Positions 1 through 8,791 of a stretch of DNA of 64,000 bases are shown piece by piece. The stretch lies in the NCBI RefSeq assembly GCF_002090095.1, contig NZ_BBRJ01000002.1, positions 1,612,817 through 1,676,816 on the forward strand, given 5' to 3'. The translations under genes were made by a program, and so were the position numbers. Origin of the DNA: Demequina sp. NBRC 110053 (GTDB lineage Bacteria; Actinomycetota; Actinomycetes; Actinomycetales; Demequinaceae). Under the pieces are notes generated by a model. That model ran no database searches. It saw only the letters and a list, made by a program, of their open reading frames with translations, and had not been told where the DNA came from. Positions within the stretch are counted from its first letter, which is position 1; the number at the start of each line of letters is the position of its first letter.

Positions 1-589
1 GGTCGCGGGTGCGGACGTGGACAAGGAGCCGGGGAAGGTGCGGGAGGCTATCAGCCTCACCGGCCAGTTCGCAGCCGTGGACGAGATCCTCACGGGACGC
101 GAGAACCTGGTGCTGGTGGCGAGGCTGCGACACGTGGACTCACCGCGAGCCGTGGCGGAGCAGCTTCTCGCGCGCTTCAGCCTCTCCGACGCCGCCGACC
201 GTCGCGTGGGCACCTACTCGGGTGGCATGCGCCGCAGGCTCGACATCGCGATGAGCCTCATCGGCGAGCCGCCGGTCGTGTTCCTCGACGAGCCCACCAC
301 CGGCCTGGACCCTCAGGCACGCCAGGAGGTCTGGGAGGCCGTGCGCACGCTCGCGGCGGGCGGCACCACGGTGCTGCTCACCACGCAGTACCTCGAGGAG
401 GCCGAGCAGCTCGCCCACCAGATCGCGATCCTCCACGAGGGCCGCATCATCGTCGACGGAACCCTTGCGGAGGTCAAGGCCCTCATGCCGCCCGCGACCG
501 TCGAGTACATCGAGAAGCAGCCGAGCCTCGAGGAGATCTTCCTCGCGGTCACCGGATCGAGCATGGCCACGCCTGAGGAGCTGTCATGA
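1..589 (+). CDS. DrrA-type ABC exporter ATP-binding subunit (5' part missing)
   Basis: ATPase subunit of an ABC-2 type exporter of the daunorubicin-resistance DrrA class; it would energise efflux by the permease that follows. The reading frame is open from the first bases of the window, so the start codon and Walker A lie outside; 195 residues are visible. Seen directly: the GQFAAVDE and LTGRENL region typical of DrrA proteins, the ABC signature YSGGMRRRLD, Walker B VVFLDEPTTGLDP, and the switch region TTQYLEEAEQLAHQI. Its stop overlaps the permease start by 4 nt (ATGA), so the pair is translationally coupled. The substrate (drug, lipid or glycolipid) cannot be told from sequence. Confidence 0.93.
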   Translation, partial: VAGADVDKEPGKVREAISLTGQFAAVDEILTGRENLVLVARLRHVDSPRAVAEQLLARFSLSDAADRRVGTYSGGMRRRLDIAMSLIGEPPVVFLDEPTTGLDPQARQEVWEAVRTLAAGGTTVLLTTQYLEEAEQLAHQIAILHEGRIIVDGTLAEVKALMPPATVEYIEKQPSLEEIFLAVTGSSMATPEELS

Positions 590-1347
590 CCACCCACGCC
601 CTTGCGGACACCACCACCCTGACGGGCCGCAGCCTGCGCCACATCCTGCGCAGCCCCGACACCATCATCACCACGGTGATGATGCCCATCGCGTTCCTGC
701 TGCTGTTCGTCTACGTGCTGGGCGGCGCGATCGATGCGGGCACGGAGTCCTACGTGGGCTACCTGCTGCCCGGCATCCTCGTCATCACGATCGCGTCGAG
801 CGTCTCGTACACCGCCTTCCGGCTGTTCACCGACCTGCAGGGCGGGATCTTCGAGCGCTTCCAGTCGCTGCCCATCACCCGCTCGGGGCCGCTGTGGGCG
901 CACGTCCTCACGTCTCTTGTGGCGACGGCGGTCTCGCTCGTCGTGGTCGTGGGCGTGGCGCTCCTGATGGGCTTCCGGCCGCAGGCGGACGTGCTCGACT
1001 GGCTCGCGATCGCGGGAATCCTCGGACTGCTCACCCTCGCGCTCACGTGGCTCGCCATCATCCCCGGGCTCACAGCGAAGACGCCCGACGGCGCGGCGGC
1101 GTTCTCCTACCCGCTCATCCTGCTGCCATTCGTGAGCTCGGCCTTCGTGCCCACGGAGTCGATGCCCGGGCCAGTACGAGCGTTCGCCGAGAACCAGCCC
1201 GTGACGGCCATCGTCGACGCGCTGCGCGACCTCATGGCCGGCCAGGCTCCCGGGAACGACCTCTGGGTCGCCCTCGCATGGTGCGCAGGGATCCTCGTGG
1301 TCGGCTACCTGGTCGCCACGGCGCTGCACCGCCGCCGCGCGGCGTAG
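586..1347 (+). CDS. DrrB-type ABC-2 permease
   Basis: Integral membrane partner of the preceding ATPase, 253 residues, with about six hydrophobic segments. The N-terminal pattern (LRHILRSPDTIITTVMMPIAFLL) and the central FTDLQGGIFERFQSLPI stretch match the conserved cytoplasmic loop of DrrB/ABC-2 permeases. The ATG overlaps the ATPase stop codon. The two genes form a complete exporter apart from the truncated 5' end of the ATPase. Substrate unknown. Confidence 0.93.
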   Translation: MTTHALADTTTLTGRSLRHILRSPDTIITTVMMPIAFLLLFVYVLGGAIDAGTESYVGYLLPGILVITIASSVSYTAFRLFTDLQGGIFERFQSLPITRSGPLWAHVLTSLVATAVSLVVVVGVALLMGFRPQADVLDWLAIAGILGLLTLALTWLAIIPGLTAKTPDGAAAFSYPLILLPFVSSAFVPTESMPGPVRAFAENQPVTAIVDALRDLMAGQAPGNDLWVALAWCAGILVVGYLVATALHRRRAA

Positions 1348-1448
1348 CGTCACGGGCGCGGCGTCTCCCGATCGTTCGCACGGGGGATGCCGCGCCCGGG
1401 ATGCGCGCGGGTATGCTGAATCCGCCAACCCCGTCGAGGAGGACCTCC

Positions 1449-2261
1449 ATGGCCAGCCCCGTTTTCAGCTCGAACAGCGCCTTCAAGCCCGGTCAGACGT
1501 ACGACGTCAACGGCACGCCGGTGACCGAGGCTGACCTCGAGCAGCAGTACGCGATGCCGTCCGCCGGCCCGGTGGAGACCGGCCGCATGAGCTACGAGGG
1601 CGTCATCACCAAGGCCTCCGGCATGATCCTGCTGGCGTTCCTCACGGCGATCCCCGGCTACATGTTCTTCAACTTCGCCGGCCTGATGATCTCGGCGATC
1701 GCCGGCATGGTGCTGGGCCTCGTGCTCGCCTTCAAGAAGGTCACGACACCGGCCCTCGCGCTGGCCTACGCCGCGATCGAGGGGTACTTCCTGGGCTCGA
1801 TCTCGACCTACATCGAGACAGCCTTCGACGTCCCCGGCGCCGCGCTGCAGGCGCTGCTGGCCACGGCCTGCACGTTCGCCGTGTGCCTGTGGCTCTACAA
1901 GTCCGGCCGCGTGCGCTACACGCCCAAGATGCAGAAGTTCCTGATGATCGGCGGCATCTCCTACCTGCTGTTCTCGCTGGTCAACATCGGCCTGATGATC
2001 TTCGGCGGCACCGACTCGGCGTGGGGCCTGCGCACGGGCGTCGAGATCGCCGGCATCCCGCTCGGCGTGCTCATTGGCGCCTTCGCCGTGATCCTCGGCT
2101 GCGTGTCCCTCATCGGCGACTTCGACTTCGTCGAGAACGGCGTCAAGAACGGGCTGCCTCAGCACTTCGACTGGAAGGCCGCGTTCGGCATCGTCGTCAC
2201 GCTCGTGTGGCTCTACATCGAGTTCCTGCGGATCATCGCGATCCTCCAGGGCCGCGACTAG
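1449..2261 (+). CDS. Bax inhibitor-1/YccA family membrane protein
   Basis: A 270-residue multi-pass membrane protein of the Bax-inhibitor-1 (TMBIM/YccA) superfamily, which includes pH-sensitive Ca2+ leak proteins; its bacterial role is poorly defined. An N-terminal cytoplasmic stretch of about 55 residues precedes seven hydrophobic segments. The C-terminal part carries the family pattern SLIGDFDFVENGVKNGLPQHFDWKAA followed by a last segment with WLYIEFLRII. The chosen ATG has a strong ribosome-binding site (GAGGAGG, 7 nt upstream). A TATGCT box at about 1412 suggests its own promoter rather than readthrough from the exporter. Confidence 0.9.
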   Translation: MASPVFSSNSAFKPGQTYDVNGTPVTEADLEQQYAMPSAGPVETGRMSYEGVITKASGMILLAFLTAIPGYMFFNFAGLMISAIAGMVLGLVLAFKKVTTPALALAYAAIEGYFLGSISTYIETAFDVPGAALQALLATACTFAVCLWLYKSGRVRYTPKMQKFLMIGGISYLLFSLVNIGLMIFGGTDSAWGLRTGVEIAGIPLGVLIGAFAVILGCVSLIGDFDFVENGVKNGLPQHFDWKAAFGIVVTLVWLYIEFLRIIAILQGRD

Positions 2262-2358
2262 CGCCCGGAGACACCCGACCATGGTGAAGCACGGGCTCAC
2301 CCGCGCCCGCACCTCGCCTGTGGCGGCGCACGTGCTCGGTGCAGAAGGCGCGTGACCC

Positions 2359-3342
2359 GTGCCCCTGTTCGACCTGCCTGAGGACCAGCTGCGCGCGTAC
2401 CGCCCCGACGTGCGCGAGCCTGCGGACTTCGACGCATTCTGGACGTCCACCATCGATCAGGCTCGTGAGACGCCGATGCGCGTGGACCGGCAGCCGGGTC
2501 CTGTCGACCTCGCTCAGGTGGTCCTCGAGGACGTGACCTTCCCCGGCTTCGATGGCCACCCCATCAAGGCGTGGCTCGCGTATCCTCGCGGCGCCGACGC
2601 CCCGCTGCCGTGCGTGGTCGAGATCAATGGCTACGGCGGCGGACGCGGGCTTGCGCTCGAGCGCATCCTCTGGGCGACCGCCGGCTACGCCCACCTGTAC
2701 GTCGACTCCCGCGGGCAGGGAATCACGTGGGGCAACGGCGGCGCGACGGCGGACCCGGTCGGGCATGCCCCGGCCGCGCCCGGCGTGATGACGCGTGGCA
2801 TCTCCGACCCCCACGACTACTACTACCGTCGCCTGTACACGGACGCCGTTCGCGGGGTCGACGCGGCGCGATCGCTGCCCGAGGTCGACGCGGCGCGCGT
2901 CGTCTTCGTGGGCGGATCGCAGGGCGGCGGAGTCTCACTCGCCGTGGCGGGCATGGTGCCGGACCTCGCGGGCTGCGTCGCCGACGTGCCTTTCCTGTGC
3001 CACTTCGAGCGCGCCATCGACATCACGGACGAGTACCCGTATCAGGAGCTCGTCACCTACCTGAAGACCACGCGCCTGCCGCGCGACGCGGTGCTCGACA
3101 CCCTGCAGTACTTCGATGGTGTGAACCACGCCAAGCGCGCCCATGCGCCTGCCCTGATGTCGGTCGCGCTTTTGGACGCGGTGTGCCCGCCGTCCACGTG
3201 CTTCGCCGCCTTCAACTGGTACGGAGAGCGGTCGGGCCAATCGGACAAGACCATGGAGGTCTACGGCTACAACGGCCACGAGGGCGGGCAGGCGCACCAG
3301 CAGGAGCGTCAGCTGGAGTTCGTCCGCCGCGTCACCGCCTGA
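2359..3342 (+). CDS. Acetyl-xylan esterase / cephalosporin-C deacetylase family hydrolase
   Basis: Alpha/beta-hydrolase of the AXE1 family (carbohydrate esterase family 7), predicted to remove acetyl groups from xylo-oligosaccharides or related esters. The protein is 327 residues, the usual length. Seen: YVDSRGQGITWG (oxyanion and substrate region), the nucleophile elbow GGSQGGG at about residues 183-189, the acid Asp in LLDAVCPPST, and the catalytic His in NGHEGG. The family recognition pattern (LPEDQLRAYRP, FDAFWTSTI) is at the N-terminus. It starts at GTG. It is likely intracellular because no signal peptide is visible. It could work with the surface GH43 enzyme at 25.5 kb, though nothing links them genetically. 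Confidence 0.9.
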   Translation: MPLFDLPEDQLRAYRPDVREPADFDAFWTSTIDQARETPMRVDRQPGPVDLAQVVLEDVTFPGFDGHPIKAWLAYPRGADAPLPCVVEINGYGGGRGLALERILWATAGYAHLYVDSRGQGITWGNGGATADPVGHAPAAPGVMTRGISDPHDYYYRRLYTDAVRGVDAARSLPEVDAARVVFVGGSQGGGVSLAVAGMVPDLAGCVADVPFLCHFERAIDITDEYPYQELVTYLKTTRLPRDAVLDTLQYFDGVNHAKRAHAPALMSVALLDAVCPPSTCFAAFNWYGERSGQSDKTMEVYGYNGHEGGQAHQQERQLEFVRRVTA

Positions 3343-3358
3343 GACCTCGACCAGGCGT

Positions 3359-3392
3359 ACGGCCGATGCGCACTCGAGCGCGCATCGGCCGT
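3359..3392. terminator. Bidirectional hairpin terminator built from two GCCGATGCG motifs
   Basis: A perfect 13-bp stem (3359-3371 with 3380-3392) and 8-nt loop lie between the convergent esterase and msrA genes. Each arm contains GCCGATGCG or its complement. Placement between two stop codons and stem strength suggest a shared terminator; no long T-run follows, as is common in high-GC actinobacteria. Confidence 0.7.
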
Positions 3393-3396
3393 CCCC

Positions 3397-4053
3397 CTAC
3401 GCCGTGGCTGGGGCGTAGCTGACCTGGCAGAAGCCGTGGTTGCAGTACCCGCCGGGGTTCTTGTGCAGGTACTGCTGGTGGTAGTCCTCGGCGTAGTAGA
3501 AGCGGCCGTCTCCGGCATCCTCGGCCCGCACGATCTGGGTCGTGATCGTGCCGAACCCCTTGTCCGCCAGCTGGGCCTGGTAGCGATCGCGCGACGCTTC
3601 CGCGGCAGCGAGCTGCTCGTCCGAGGTCGCGAAGATCGCGCTGCGGTACTGGGTGCCGATGTCGCCGCCCTGCCTGTTGAGCGTCGTGGGGTCGTGGTTC
3701 TCCCAGAACGCTCCCAGCAGGGTGTCGAACGCCACCTTCTCGGGGTCGTACACCACCTGCACGATCTCGGCGTGGCCGGTCCGCGCCGTGCAGGTCTCCT
3801 GGTACGTGGGATTGGGCGTCCAGCCGCCCATGTAGCCCACGGACGTCGAGTGCACGCCGTCCAGCTGCCAGAAGATCCGCTCCGCCCCCCAGAAGCACCC
3901 CATGCCCACGTACAGCACCTGGTGCCCGTCGGGCCACGGCTCCGTGAGGGACGTGCCCAGCACCATGTGCCGGTCCGCCACCTCGAAGCTCGTGTCGCGG
4001 CCGGGCAGCGCCTGATCCGCGGTGATCATCGTCGTCTTGTCCAAACCAAGCAT
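3397..4053 (-). CDS. msrA: Peptide methionine (S)-S-oxide reductase MsrA
   Basis: Reduces the S-epimer of methionine sulfoxide in proteins, using thioredoxin as donor. The protein is 218 residues. The catalytic cysteine lies in GCFWG (Cys53), and the C-terminal resolving cysteines are in [10 protein letters not shown]. The [23 protein letters not shown] block and [10 protein letters not shown] are canonical for MsrA. Two adjacent ATGs are possible; the second is chosen because AAGGAG lies 5 nt before it, whereas the first would leave only 2 nt. It converges on the esterase gene across a hairpin. Confidence 0.96.
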   Translation of the reverse strand: MLGLDKTTMITADQALPGRDTSFEVADRHMVLGTSLTEPWPDGHQVLYVGMGCFWGAERIFWQLDGVHSTSVGYMGGWTPNPTYQETCTARTGHAEIVQVVYDPEKVAFDTLLGAFWENHDPTTLNRQGGDIGTQYRSAIFATSDEQLAAAEASRDRYQAQLADKGFGTITTQIVRAEDAGDGRFYYAEDYHQQYLHKNPGGYCNHGFCQVSYAPATA

Positions 4054-4169
4054 CATCGCTCCTTCCACGCGGCACAACGCCGCCGTGCCCACTCCTGTTC
4101 CTGCCGAGCGACAGATTCTCGACGCCGTCGCTGCGCCCCCACCGGGGCGGCGCGCGTTAGGCTCGCGAC

Positions 4170-5513
4170 ATGGCCAACAGTCCTGGTGAGAGCAAGCCCA
4201 CGTCGTCCGTGCTCTACACCGAGCAGACGTCCGTGGTGGACCGCGTTCCCGTGACGCTCAGGGTGGCGGGCGCGTGGTCGTGGCGGATCGTCGTCGTCGG
4301 CATCGTCGTGGCGGCCGGGGCGTGGGCGTTCACGAGCCTGTCCGCCCTCTTTGTGCCGCTCATCATCGCGCTGATCATCGCCGCCCCCCTCGAGCGCCTG
4401 GTCGCCCGCATGGCGCAGGTGGGCGTGCCGCGGGCTCTCGGCTCCGTCCTCGCGATCCTCGGCCTCATCGCGGTCGTGCTCGGCCTCGGCACCCTCGCCT
4501 CCACGTCGTTCGTCAACGACTTCGACGAGCTGCGAGAGTCAGCCGTCGAGGGCTTCGAGACCTTCGTGGCGTGGCTCGTCGAGGGGCCGCTGGGGATCAG
4601 CCAGGAGCAGATCGATCAGGTCGTGGGCAACATCCAGGAGTTCGTGCAGGGCAACGCGCTGGGTGTCGCATCGGGAGCGCTGTCCGTGGGATCGGCGATC
4701 GGTGGCGTGTTCGCCGGCGTCGTCATCGCCCTGGTCGCGCTGTTCTTCTTCATGCGCGACGGTCGCCAGATCTGGTCGTGGACCGTGGGCCTGCTGCCGG
4801 ACTCCGCGGTCGAGCGCGCCGATCACGCGGGCGTGCACGCCTGGGTGACGCTGCGCCGCTACACCCAGACCACGGTGTTCGTGGCGTTCGTGGACGCGGT
4901 CGGGATCGGCGTGGGCGCCTGGATCCTCGGAGTGCCGCTCGCGCTGCCCATCGCGATCATCGTCTTCCTGTTCTCCTTCATCCCGCTCATCGGTGCGACG
5001 CTGTCGGGCATCATCGCTTCGCTCGTCGCGCTGGTCAACGGCGGCTGGGTCGATGCGCTGTGGATGATCGGCATCGTGCTGCTGGTGCAGCAGATCGAGG
5101 GCAACGTCCTGTATCCCTGGCTGTTCGGCAAGGCAGCGTCGATCCACCCGCTCGCAGTGCTGCTGACGATCTCCGCCGGAACCCTGACGCTGGGTCTCAT
5201 CGGCGCGATCATCGCGGTGCCCATCGTGGCCACGCTCTACGCGTTCAAGCGTGGCCTGCGGCTGGGAGACGCCATCGACGAGGTGGACCGGCCACCCATA
5301 TCGACGCAGATGCCCGTGGTCGCGGAGAGATTCCGACGTGCCAGGGAGGCCGTGACGCACACCGGCGAGATCCGCACCCGCCGCCACGGACACGGGGACG
5401 CGCCCGCCACGGACGAGCATCCGGTCGCCGGCGCAGACGGCGCCCACGTCGCGGAGCCTGAGCCGCACAGCGAGCAGATCCGCACGCGACCCCCGCGTGA
5501 CGACGACGCCTGA
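4170..5513 (+). CDS. AI-2E/PerM family permease
   Basis: A 447-residue membrane protein of the AI-2 exporter/PerM (YhhT/TqsA) superfamily. The usual arrangement is visible: hydrophobic segments near residues 30-110, a soluble central region ([19 protein letters not shown]... to about residue 165), then segments including [20 protein letters not shown] and the family motif [26 protein letters not shown]. The C-terminal 90 residues are hydrophilic and charged. Substrate is unknown; members export AI-2, ions or organic molecules. A TAGGCT box 6 nt before the ATG suggests a leaderless transcript. Confidence 0.88.
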   Translation: MANSPGESKPTSSVLYTEQTSVVDRVPVTLRVAGAWSWRIVVVGIVVAAGAWAFTSLSALFVPLIIALIIAAPLERLVARMAQVGVPRALGSVLAILGLIAVVLGLGTLASTSFVNDFDELRESAVEGFETFVAWLVEGPLGISQEQIDQVVGNIQEFVQGNALGVASGALSVGSAIGGVFAGVVIALVALFFFMRDGRQIWSWTVGLLPDSAVERADHAGVHAWVTLRRYTQTTVFVAFVDAVGIGVGAWILGVPLALPIAIIVFLFSFIPLIGATLSGIIASLVALVNGGWVDALWMIGIVLLVQQIEGNVLYPWLFGKAASIHPLAVLLTISAGTLTLGLIGAIIAVPIVATLYAFKRGLRLGDAIDEVDRPPISTQMPVVAERFRRAREAVTHTGEIRTRRHGHGDAPATDEHPVAGADGAHVAEPEPHSEQIRTRPPRDDDA

Positions 5514-5518
5514 GGCTC

Positions 5519-6688
5519 GTGCAGCGAGGCCCCGACCATCCCCTCCGGTGCGAGTATCACGCCGCCGGACTGTGCTTCTCCTGCACGCTGATCGATGAGC
5601 CCTACTCGCGGCAGGTCGCGGACAAGCAACGGGCGATCGCGGCCCTGATCGACCCGCTCGCGCCCGGCCTGCGGTGGCTCGAACCGCGCCTCAGCGAGCA
5701 GCTCGGGTTCCGCACCAAGGCCAAGATGGTGGTCGCCGGAACCGTCGATGAGCCCACCATCGGGATCCTCGCGGCCGATGGATCGGGGCAGGACCTGAGG
5801 GACTGCCCGCTCTACCCGCCTGCGCTGTCGAGCGCGTTCGCGCCGCTCGCCGCGTTCGTGACCCGAGCGCGCCTCGAGCCGTACTCGGTGCCGCTGCGCA
5901 CCGGCGAGCTCAAGCACGTCCTGGTGACGGTCGCACCTGATGGCGACCTCATGGTGAGGTGGGTGCTGCGGTCGACAGAGGCGCTCGCGCGCGTCCGCAA
6001 GCACCTGCCGTGGCTCCTGGAGCAGCTGCCGCGGCTCGCCGTCGCCTCCGTCAACGTGCTGCCAGAGCACAAGGCCGTGGTCGAGGGCGAGCGCGAGATC
6101 GTGCTCACCGAGCGCGAGACGCTCGCGATGACCGTGAATGGCATCGATCTGCACCTTCGCCCGCAGAGCTTCTTCCAGACCAACACCGAGGTGGCCGCCG
6201 CGCTCTACCGTCAGGCAGGCGCCTGGCTCGAGGCCGTGTCGCCGGACAGCCTGTGGGACCTCTACTGCGGCGTGGGCGGGTTCGCGCTCCACTGCGCCGC
6301 GGCGGGGCGAGAGGTCGTGGGCGTCGAGGTCAGCGAGCAGGCCGTCGCGTCCGCTCAGCGCTCGCGAGACGAGCGCCTGGCCGCTGACGACGCGACGATG
6401 GAGTCGGTCACGTTCGTCGCGGACGACGCCGTGGGCTGGGCCTCTCGACAGCGCGGCGCGCCCGCGGCGATCGTCGTCAATCCGCCCAGGCGAGGCCTGG
6501 GGGAGGAGCTGTCGCGCAGGCTCGAGGAGTCCGGTGCGGAGGCCATCGTCTACTCGAGCTGCAACGCGACCACGCTCGCGCGCGACCTCGCGTGGATGCC
6601 GTCCTATGCCGCCCGCGAGGCGCGGCTGTTCGACATGTTCCCGCACACGGCTCATGGCGAGGTCGCGGTGCTCCTCGAGCGACGCTGA
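5519..6688 (+). CDS. rlmC: 23S rRNA (uracil-C5)-methyltransferase, RlmC/RumB-like
   Basis: SAM-dependent methyltransferase that makes 5-methyluridine in 23S rRNA (position 747 in E. coli for RlmC). The 389-residue protein has iron-sulfur cysteines Cys11, Cys19, Cys22 and Cys96, the SAM motif LWDLYCGVGGFALHCA, the NPPRRGLG motif and the catalytic cysteine in YSSCN (Cys348). The Fe-S pattern begins right at the N-terminus without a TRAM domain, which favours RlmC over RlmD. It starts at GTG 5 nt after the preceding stop codon and is probably cotranscribed with the PerM gene. Confidence 0.9.
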   Translation: MQRGPDHPLRCEYHAAGLCFSCTLIDEPYSRQVADKQRAIAALIDPLAPGLRWLEPRLSEQLGFRTKAKMVVAGTVDEPTIGILAADGSGQDLRDCPLYPPALSSAFAPLAAFVTRARLEPYSVPLRTGELKHVLVTVAPDGDLMVRWVLRSTEALARVRKHLPWLLEQLPRLAVASVNVLPEHKAVVEGEREIVLTERETLAMTVNGIDLHLRPQSFFQTNTEVAAALYRQAGAWLEAVSPDSLWDLYCGVGGFALHCAAAGREVVGVEVSEQAVASAQRSRDERLAADDATMESVTFVADDAVGWASRQRGAPAAIVVNPPRRGLGEELSRRLEESGAEAIVYSSCNATTLARDLAWMPSYAAREARLFDMFPHTAHGEVAVLLERR

Positions 6689-6775
6689 CCCCCACCAGGG
6701 GTGGTCACCTCGACGGCCCGAAGACGATGGCGGGCGCGAGACGTGGTCACCTGGTGCTCGCGCCAGGCGCGCGGG

Positions 6776-7258
6776 CTATCCCGAGAAGGGCTCCGCGGCG
6801 ATCACCTTGACGGAGATCTCGTTGCCATTGGGGGCGGTGTAGCTGGTCTCGTCGCCCACGGACTTGCCGAGGAGTGCAGCACCCAACGGGGACTGGGCGG
6901 AGAACACGTCGAGCTCGGTGCCGCCCGCGACCTCGCGCGATCCGACCAAGAACTTCATCTCCCGACCCGCGACCTCGGCCGTGACGACGGTGCCGGACTG
7001 GATCTCGCTCGAGTCGGCGGCCTCGCCCACCGTCGCGGTCTGCAGGATGTGGCGCAGCTGCTGGATGCGCGCCTCCTGCTTCGCCTGCTCCTCGCGCGCA
7101 GCGTGGTAGCCGCCGTTCTCCTTGAGGTCACCCTCCTGGCGGCGCTCGTCGATCTCCTTGGCGATCGCCGCGCGGCCGTCGCCCACGAGGTGGTCGTACT
7201 CGGCCTGAAGACGGTCGTACGCCTCCTGGGTCAGCCAGGTGCCAGTGGTCTCGGTCAC
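6776..7258 (-). CDS. greA: Transcription elongation factor GreA
   Basis: Stimulates cleavage of backtracked RNA in stalled RNA polymerase. It has 160 residues: an N-terminal coiled coil (about residues 10-75) whose tip holds acidic residues (LKENGGYHAAREEQ), then a C-terminal FKBP-like domain ending in SPLGAALLGKSVGDE...NGNEISVKV. GTG start with an excellent ribosome-binding site (GAAGGAGGG, 6 nt spacing). It heads the conserved actinobacterial greA-to-prenyl-synthase neighbourhood. Confidence 0.96.
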   Translation of the reverse strand: MTETTGTWLTQEAYDRLQAEYDHLVGDGRAAIAKEIDERRQEGDLKENGGYHAAREEQAKQEARIQQLRHILQTATVGEAADSSEIQSGTVVTAEVAGREMKFLVGSREVAGGTELDVFSAQSPLGAALLGKSVGDETSYTAPNGNEISVKVIAAEPFSG

Positions 7259-7361
7259 GATCGTCCCTCCTTCTGGACAGAAGAGGTCAGGTTAGCAGGA
7301 GCGATCGGGCGCATGAAAGCAGCATCCCTCTCGTGAGCCCGTCGACCTCGTTCGGCGACGG

Positions 7362-7403
7362 CTACTGCACAGGGACTACTGCACTGGGACTACTGCACTG
7401 GGC
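7362..7403. repeat. Three tandem copies of a 14-bp unit
   Basis: Units at 7362-7375, 7376-7389 and 7390-7403 read CTACTGCACAGGGA, CTACTGCACTGGGA and CTACTGCACTGGGC. They span the stop codon of the DUF4307 gene and its immediate 3' flank. The unit is not a multiple of three, so each slippage step would shift the frame near the C-terminus. Confidence 0.85.
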
Positions 7404-7788
7404 CGCAGCCGCGCACGAGGGCCGTGTTGGCCTCCTCGACCGTGCTGATGGGTACGGTGAGCCGCTGCTGGGACCCGTCCGCTGGATCGATGTCGACCTC
7501 GGCGACGCCCACCTCGGCGTACTGGACGTTCATGGCGTGCAGGTAGCAGGTCACGGGCTCGTCGTCGTAGAAGTAGATCTCGAACGTCGCCTCGACCTGG
7601 GTGGGCGAGATGATGTCGAACCCGACGTCCTGCCACCGCACCGGCTGATCGGTGACGAGGTAGGCGATCCAGGCGGTCACTGCGGTGAGCGCGACCAGTC
7701 CGGTGAGCACCCATGCCCAGCCCTTGCGCGACAGCCGGGGCCGGGCGCCGGAGCGCTCGTCCTCGATCGGGTCAGGCGCGGTGCTCAT
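7390..7788 (-). CDS. DUF4307 membrane protein
   Basis: A 132-residue single-pass protein of the actinobacterial DUF4307 family, function unknown. The N-terminal 25 residues are hydrophilic, a transmembrane segment (WAWVLTGLVALTAVTAWIAYLV) follows, and the rest is an extracytoplasmic domain (VGFDIISPTQVEATFEIYF, then CYLHAMNVQYAEVGVAEVDI). The start is MSTAPDPIED; the longer upstream frame overlaps the divergent gene and looks non-coding. In mycobacteria this gene lies between greA and mca; here mca is missing. The stop codon lies in a three-copy 14-bp repeat. Confidence 0.85.
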   Translation of the reverse strand: MSTAPDPIEDERSGARPRLSRKGWAWVLTGLVALTAVTAWIAYLVTDQPVRWQDVGFDIISPTQVEATFEIYFYDDEPVTCYLHAMNVQYAEVGVAEVDIDPADGSQQRLTVPISTVEEANTALVRGCGPVQ

Positions 7789-7828
7789 GATGAGGCAGGA
7801 TAGTTCACGGAACGAAAGGGGCTCGACC

Positions 7829-8062
7829 GTGGCGGACTTCACCGGGGGACCGGGCTTCGCGGCATTCGTCGCGACGTTCGCGCTCGTCGCGGGCGCGATC
7901 CTGCTGTTCCGCTCGCTGTCCAAGCACCTCCGCAAGGTCCGCACCCACCCGCCCGAGGGCGAGAAGCCCGCGGGCGCATCGGCTTCCGAGCGGCCGCCCG
8001 CGACGGACGCTGCGTCCGACGGCGCGGCCCCTTCGACGCCGAGCCCCGCCTCGGGAGCCTAG
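7829..8062 (+). CDS. Small single-pass membrane protein (Rv1083-like position)
   Basis: A 77-residue protein with one transmembrane helix (FAAFVATFALVAGAILLFRSL), a basic SKHLRKVRTH stretch and a low-complexity Ala/Ser/Pro tail. Homology to the mycobacterial Rv1083 class is inferred from position and layout more than from residues. GTG start; GGGG lies 8-12 nt upstream. Its stop codon shares the tetranucleotide CTAG with the stop of the convergent hemolysin III gene. Function unknown. Confidence 0.7.
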   Translation: MADFTGGPGFAAFVATFALVAGAILLFRSLSKHLRKVRTHPPEGEKPAGASASERPPATDAASDGAAPSTPSPASGA

Positions 8063-8718
8063 GCGGAGACGGAGAACACCACGATCGCGATCGCGATGTA
8101 GTGGCAGAGGAACCCCGCGATGGTGAGCGCGTGGAAGATCTCGTGGAAGCCGAAGTACCGCTCGGAGCCGCGCGGCCACTTGGTGCCGTAGATGATGGCG
8201 CCCACCGTGTAGCACAGGCCTCCGACGATGATCAGCGTCACCACGGCCGCGCCGCCTGCAGCGTAGAACGGCCCGATGAACCCGACCGCGACCCAGCCGA
8301 GCGCGAGGTACAGCGGCACGTACGCCCATCGCGGGGCTCCCAGCCAGAAGATGCGCAGCAGCAGCCCGATGAGCGCGCCACCCCACACGACCGCGAGCAC
8401 CACCACCCGCGTGGTGCCGTCGAGCAGCATCACGGTCAGCGGCGTGTAGGTGCCCGCGATGATGAGGAAGATGTTCGCGTGGTCCATGCGGCGCAGCACG
8501 GCCAGCGTCGTGGGCGACCAGTTGCCGCGGTGATAGACGGCGGAGGTGCCGAACAGCATGACGGCCGTGAGCGTGAAGATCGCCGTCGAGACGCGGCCGG
8601 CGAGCGTGGGCGCGAACACCACGAGCACCATGCCGGCGATGAGGGCGATGGGTGCTGCACCCAGGTGCAGCCAGCCGCGCATGAGCGGCTTTCCTGGCAC
8701 AGGGAGGTTCTCGGACAT
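8059..8718 (-). CDS. Hemolysin III / PAQR family membrane protein (TrhA)
   Basis: A 219-residue protein with seven hydrophobic segments from the progestin/adipoQ receptor-hemolysin III superfamily, linked in bacteria to membrane-fluidity homeostasis. Seen: the metal-site residues of the family in the segments MLFGTSAVYHRGNW, RRMDHANIFLIIAGTYTP and FGFHEIFHALTIAGFLCHYIA (two His in HEIFH). A TAACGT box lies 6 nt before the ATG on the minus strand, suggesting a leaderless transcript, and it is overlapped by a near-perfect palindrome that could bind a repressor. Confidence 0.92.
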   Translation of the reverse strand: MSENLPVPGKPLMRGWLHLGAAPIALIAGMVLVVFAPTLAGRVSTAIFTLTAVMLFGTSAVYHRGNWSPTTLAVLRRMDHANIFLIIAGTYTPLTVMLLDGTTRVVVLAVVWGGALIGLLLRIFWLGAPRWAYVPLYLALGWVAVGFIGPFYAAGGAAVVTLIIVGGLCYTVGAIIYGTKWPRGSERYFGFHEIFHALTIAGFLCHYIAIAIVVFSVSA

Positions 8719-8719
8719 G

Positions 8720-8739
8720 AACCTACGTTACCGTAGGTT
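8720..8739. promoter_or_regulatory. Inverted repeat overlapping the hemolysin III promoter
   Basis: AACCTACG and CGTAGGTT form perfect 8-bp arms around TTAC, ending one base before the hemolysin III ATG. On the minus strand the site includes a TAACGT -10-like box, so a protein bound here would block the promoter. The symmetry suits a TetR-like dimer. No regulator gene is adjacent. Confidence 0.6.
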
Positions 8740-8791
8740 AGTGCGCGCGAGTACCGTGTGATCCATCACGTGAGTCACGGGAGGGATGCCG

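Noticed and set aside
1350-2453. Long minus-strand open frame across the Bax-inhibitor gene
   Set aside because: Shadow of the real gene; composition (His, Arg, Glu, Asp repeats) is typical of antisense frames here.
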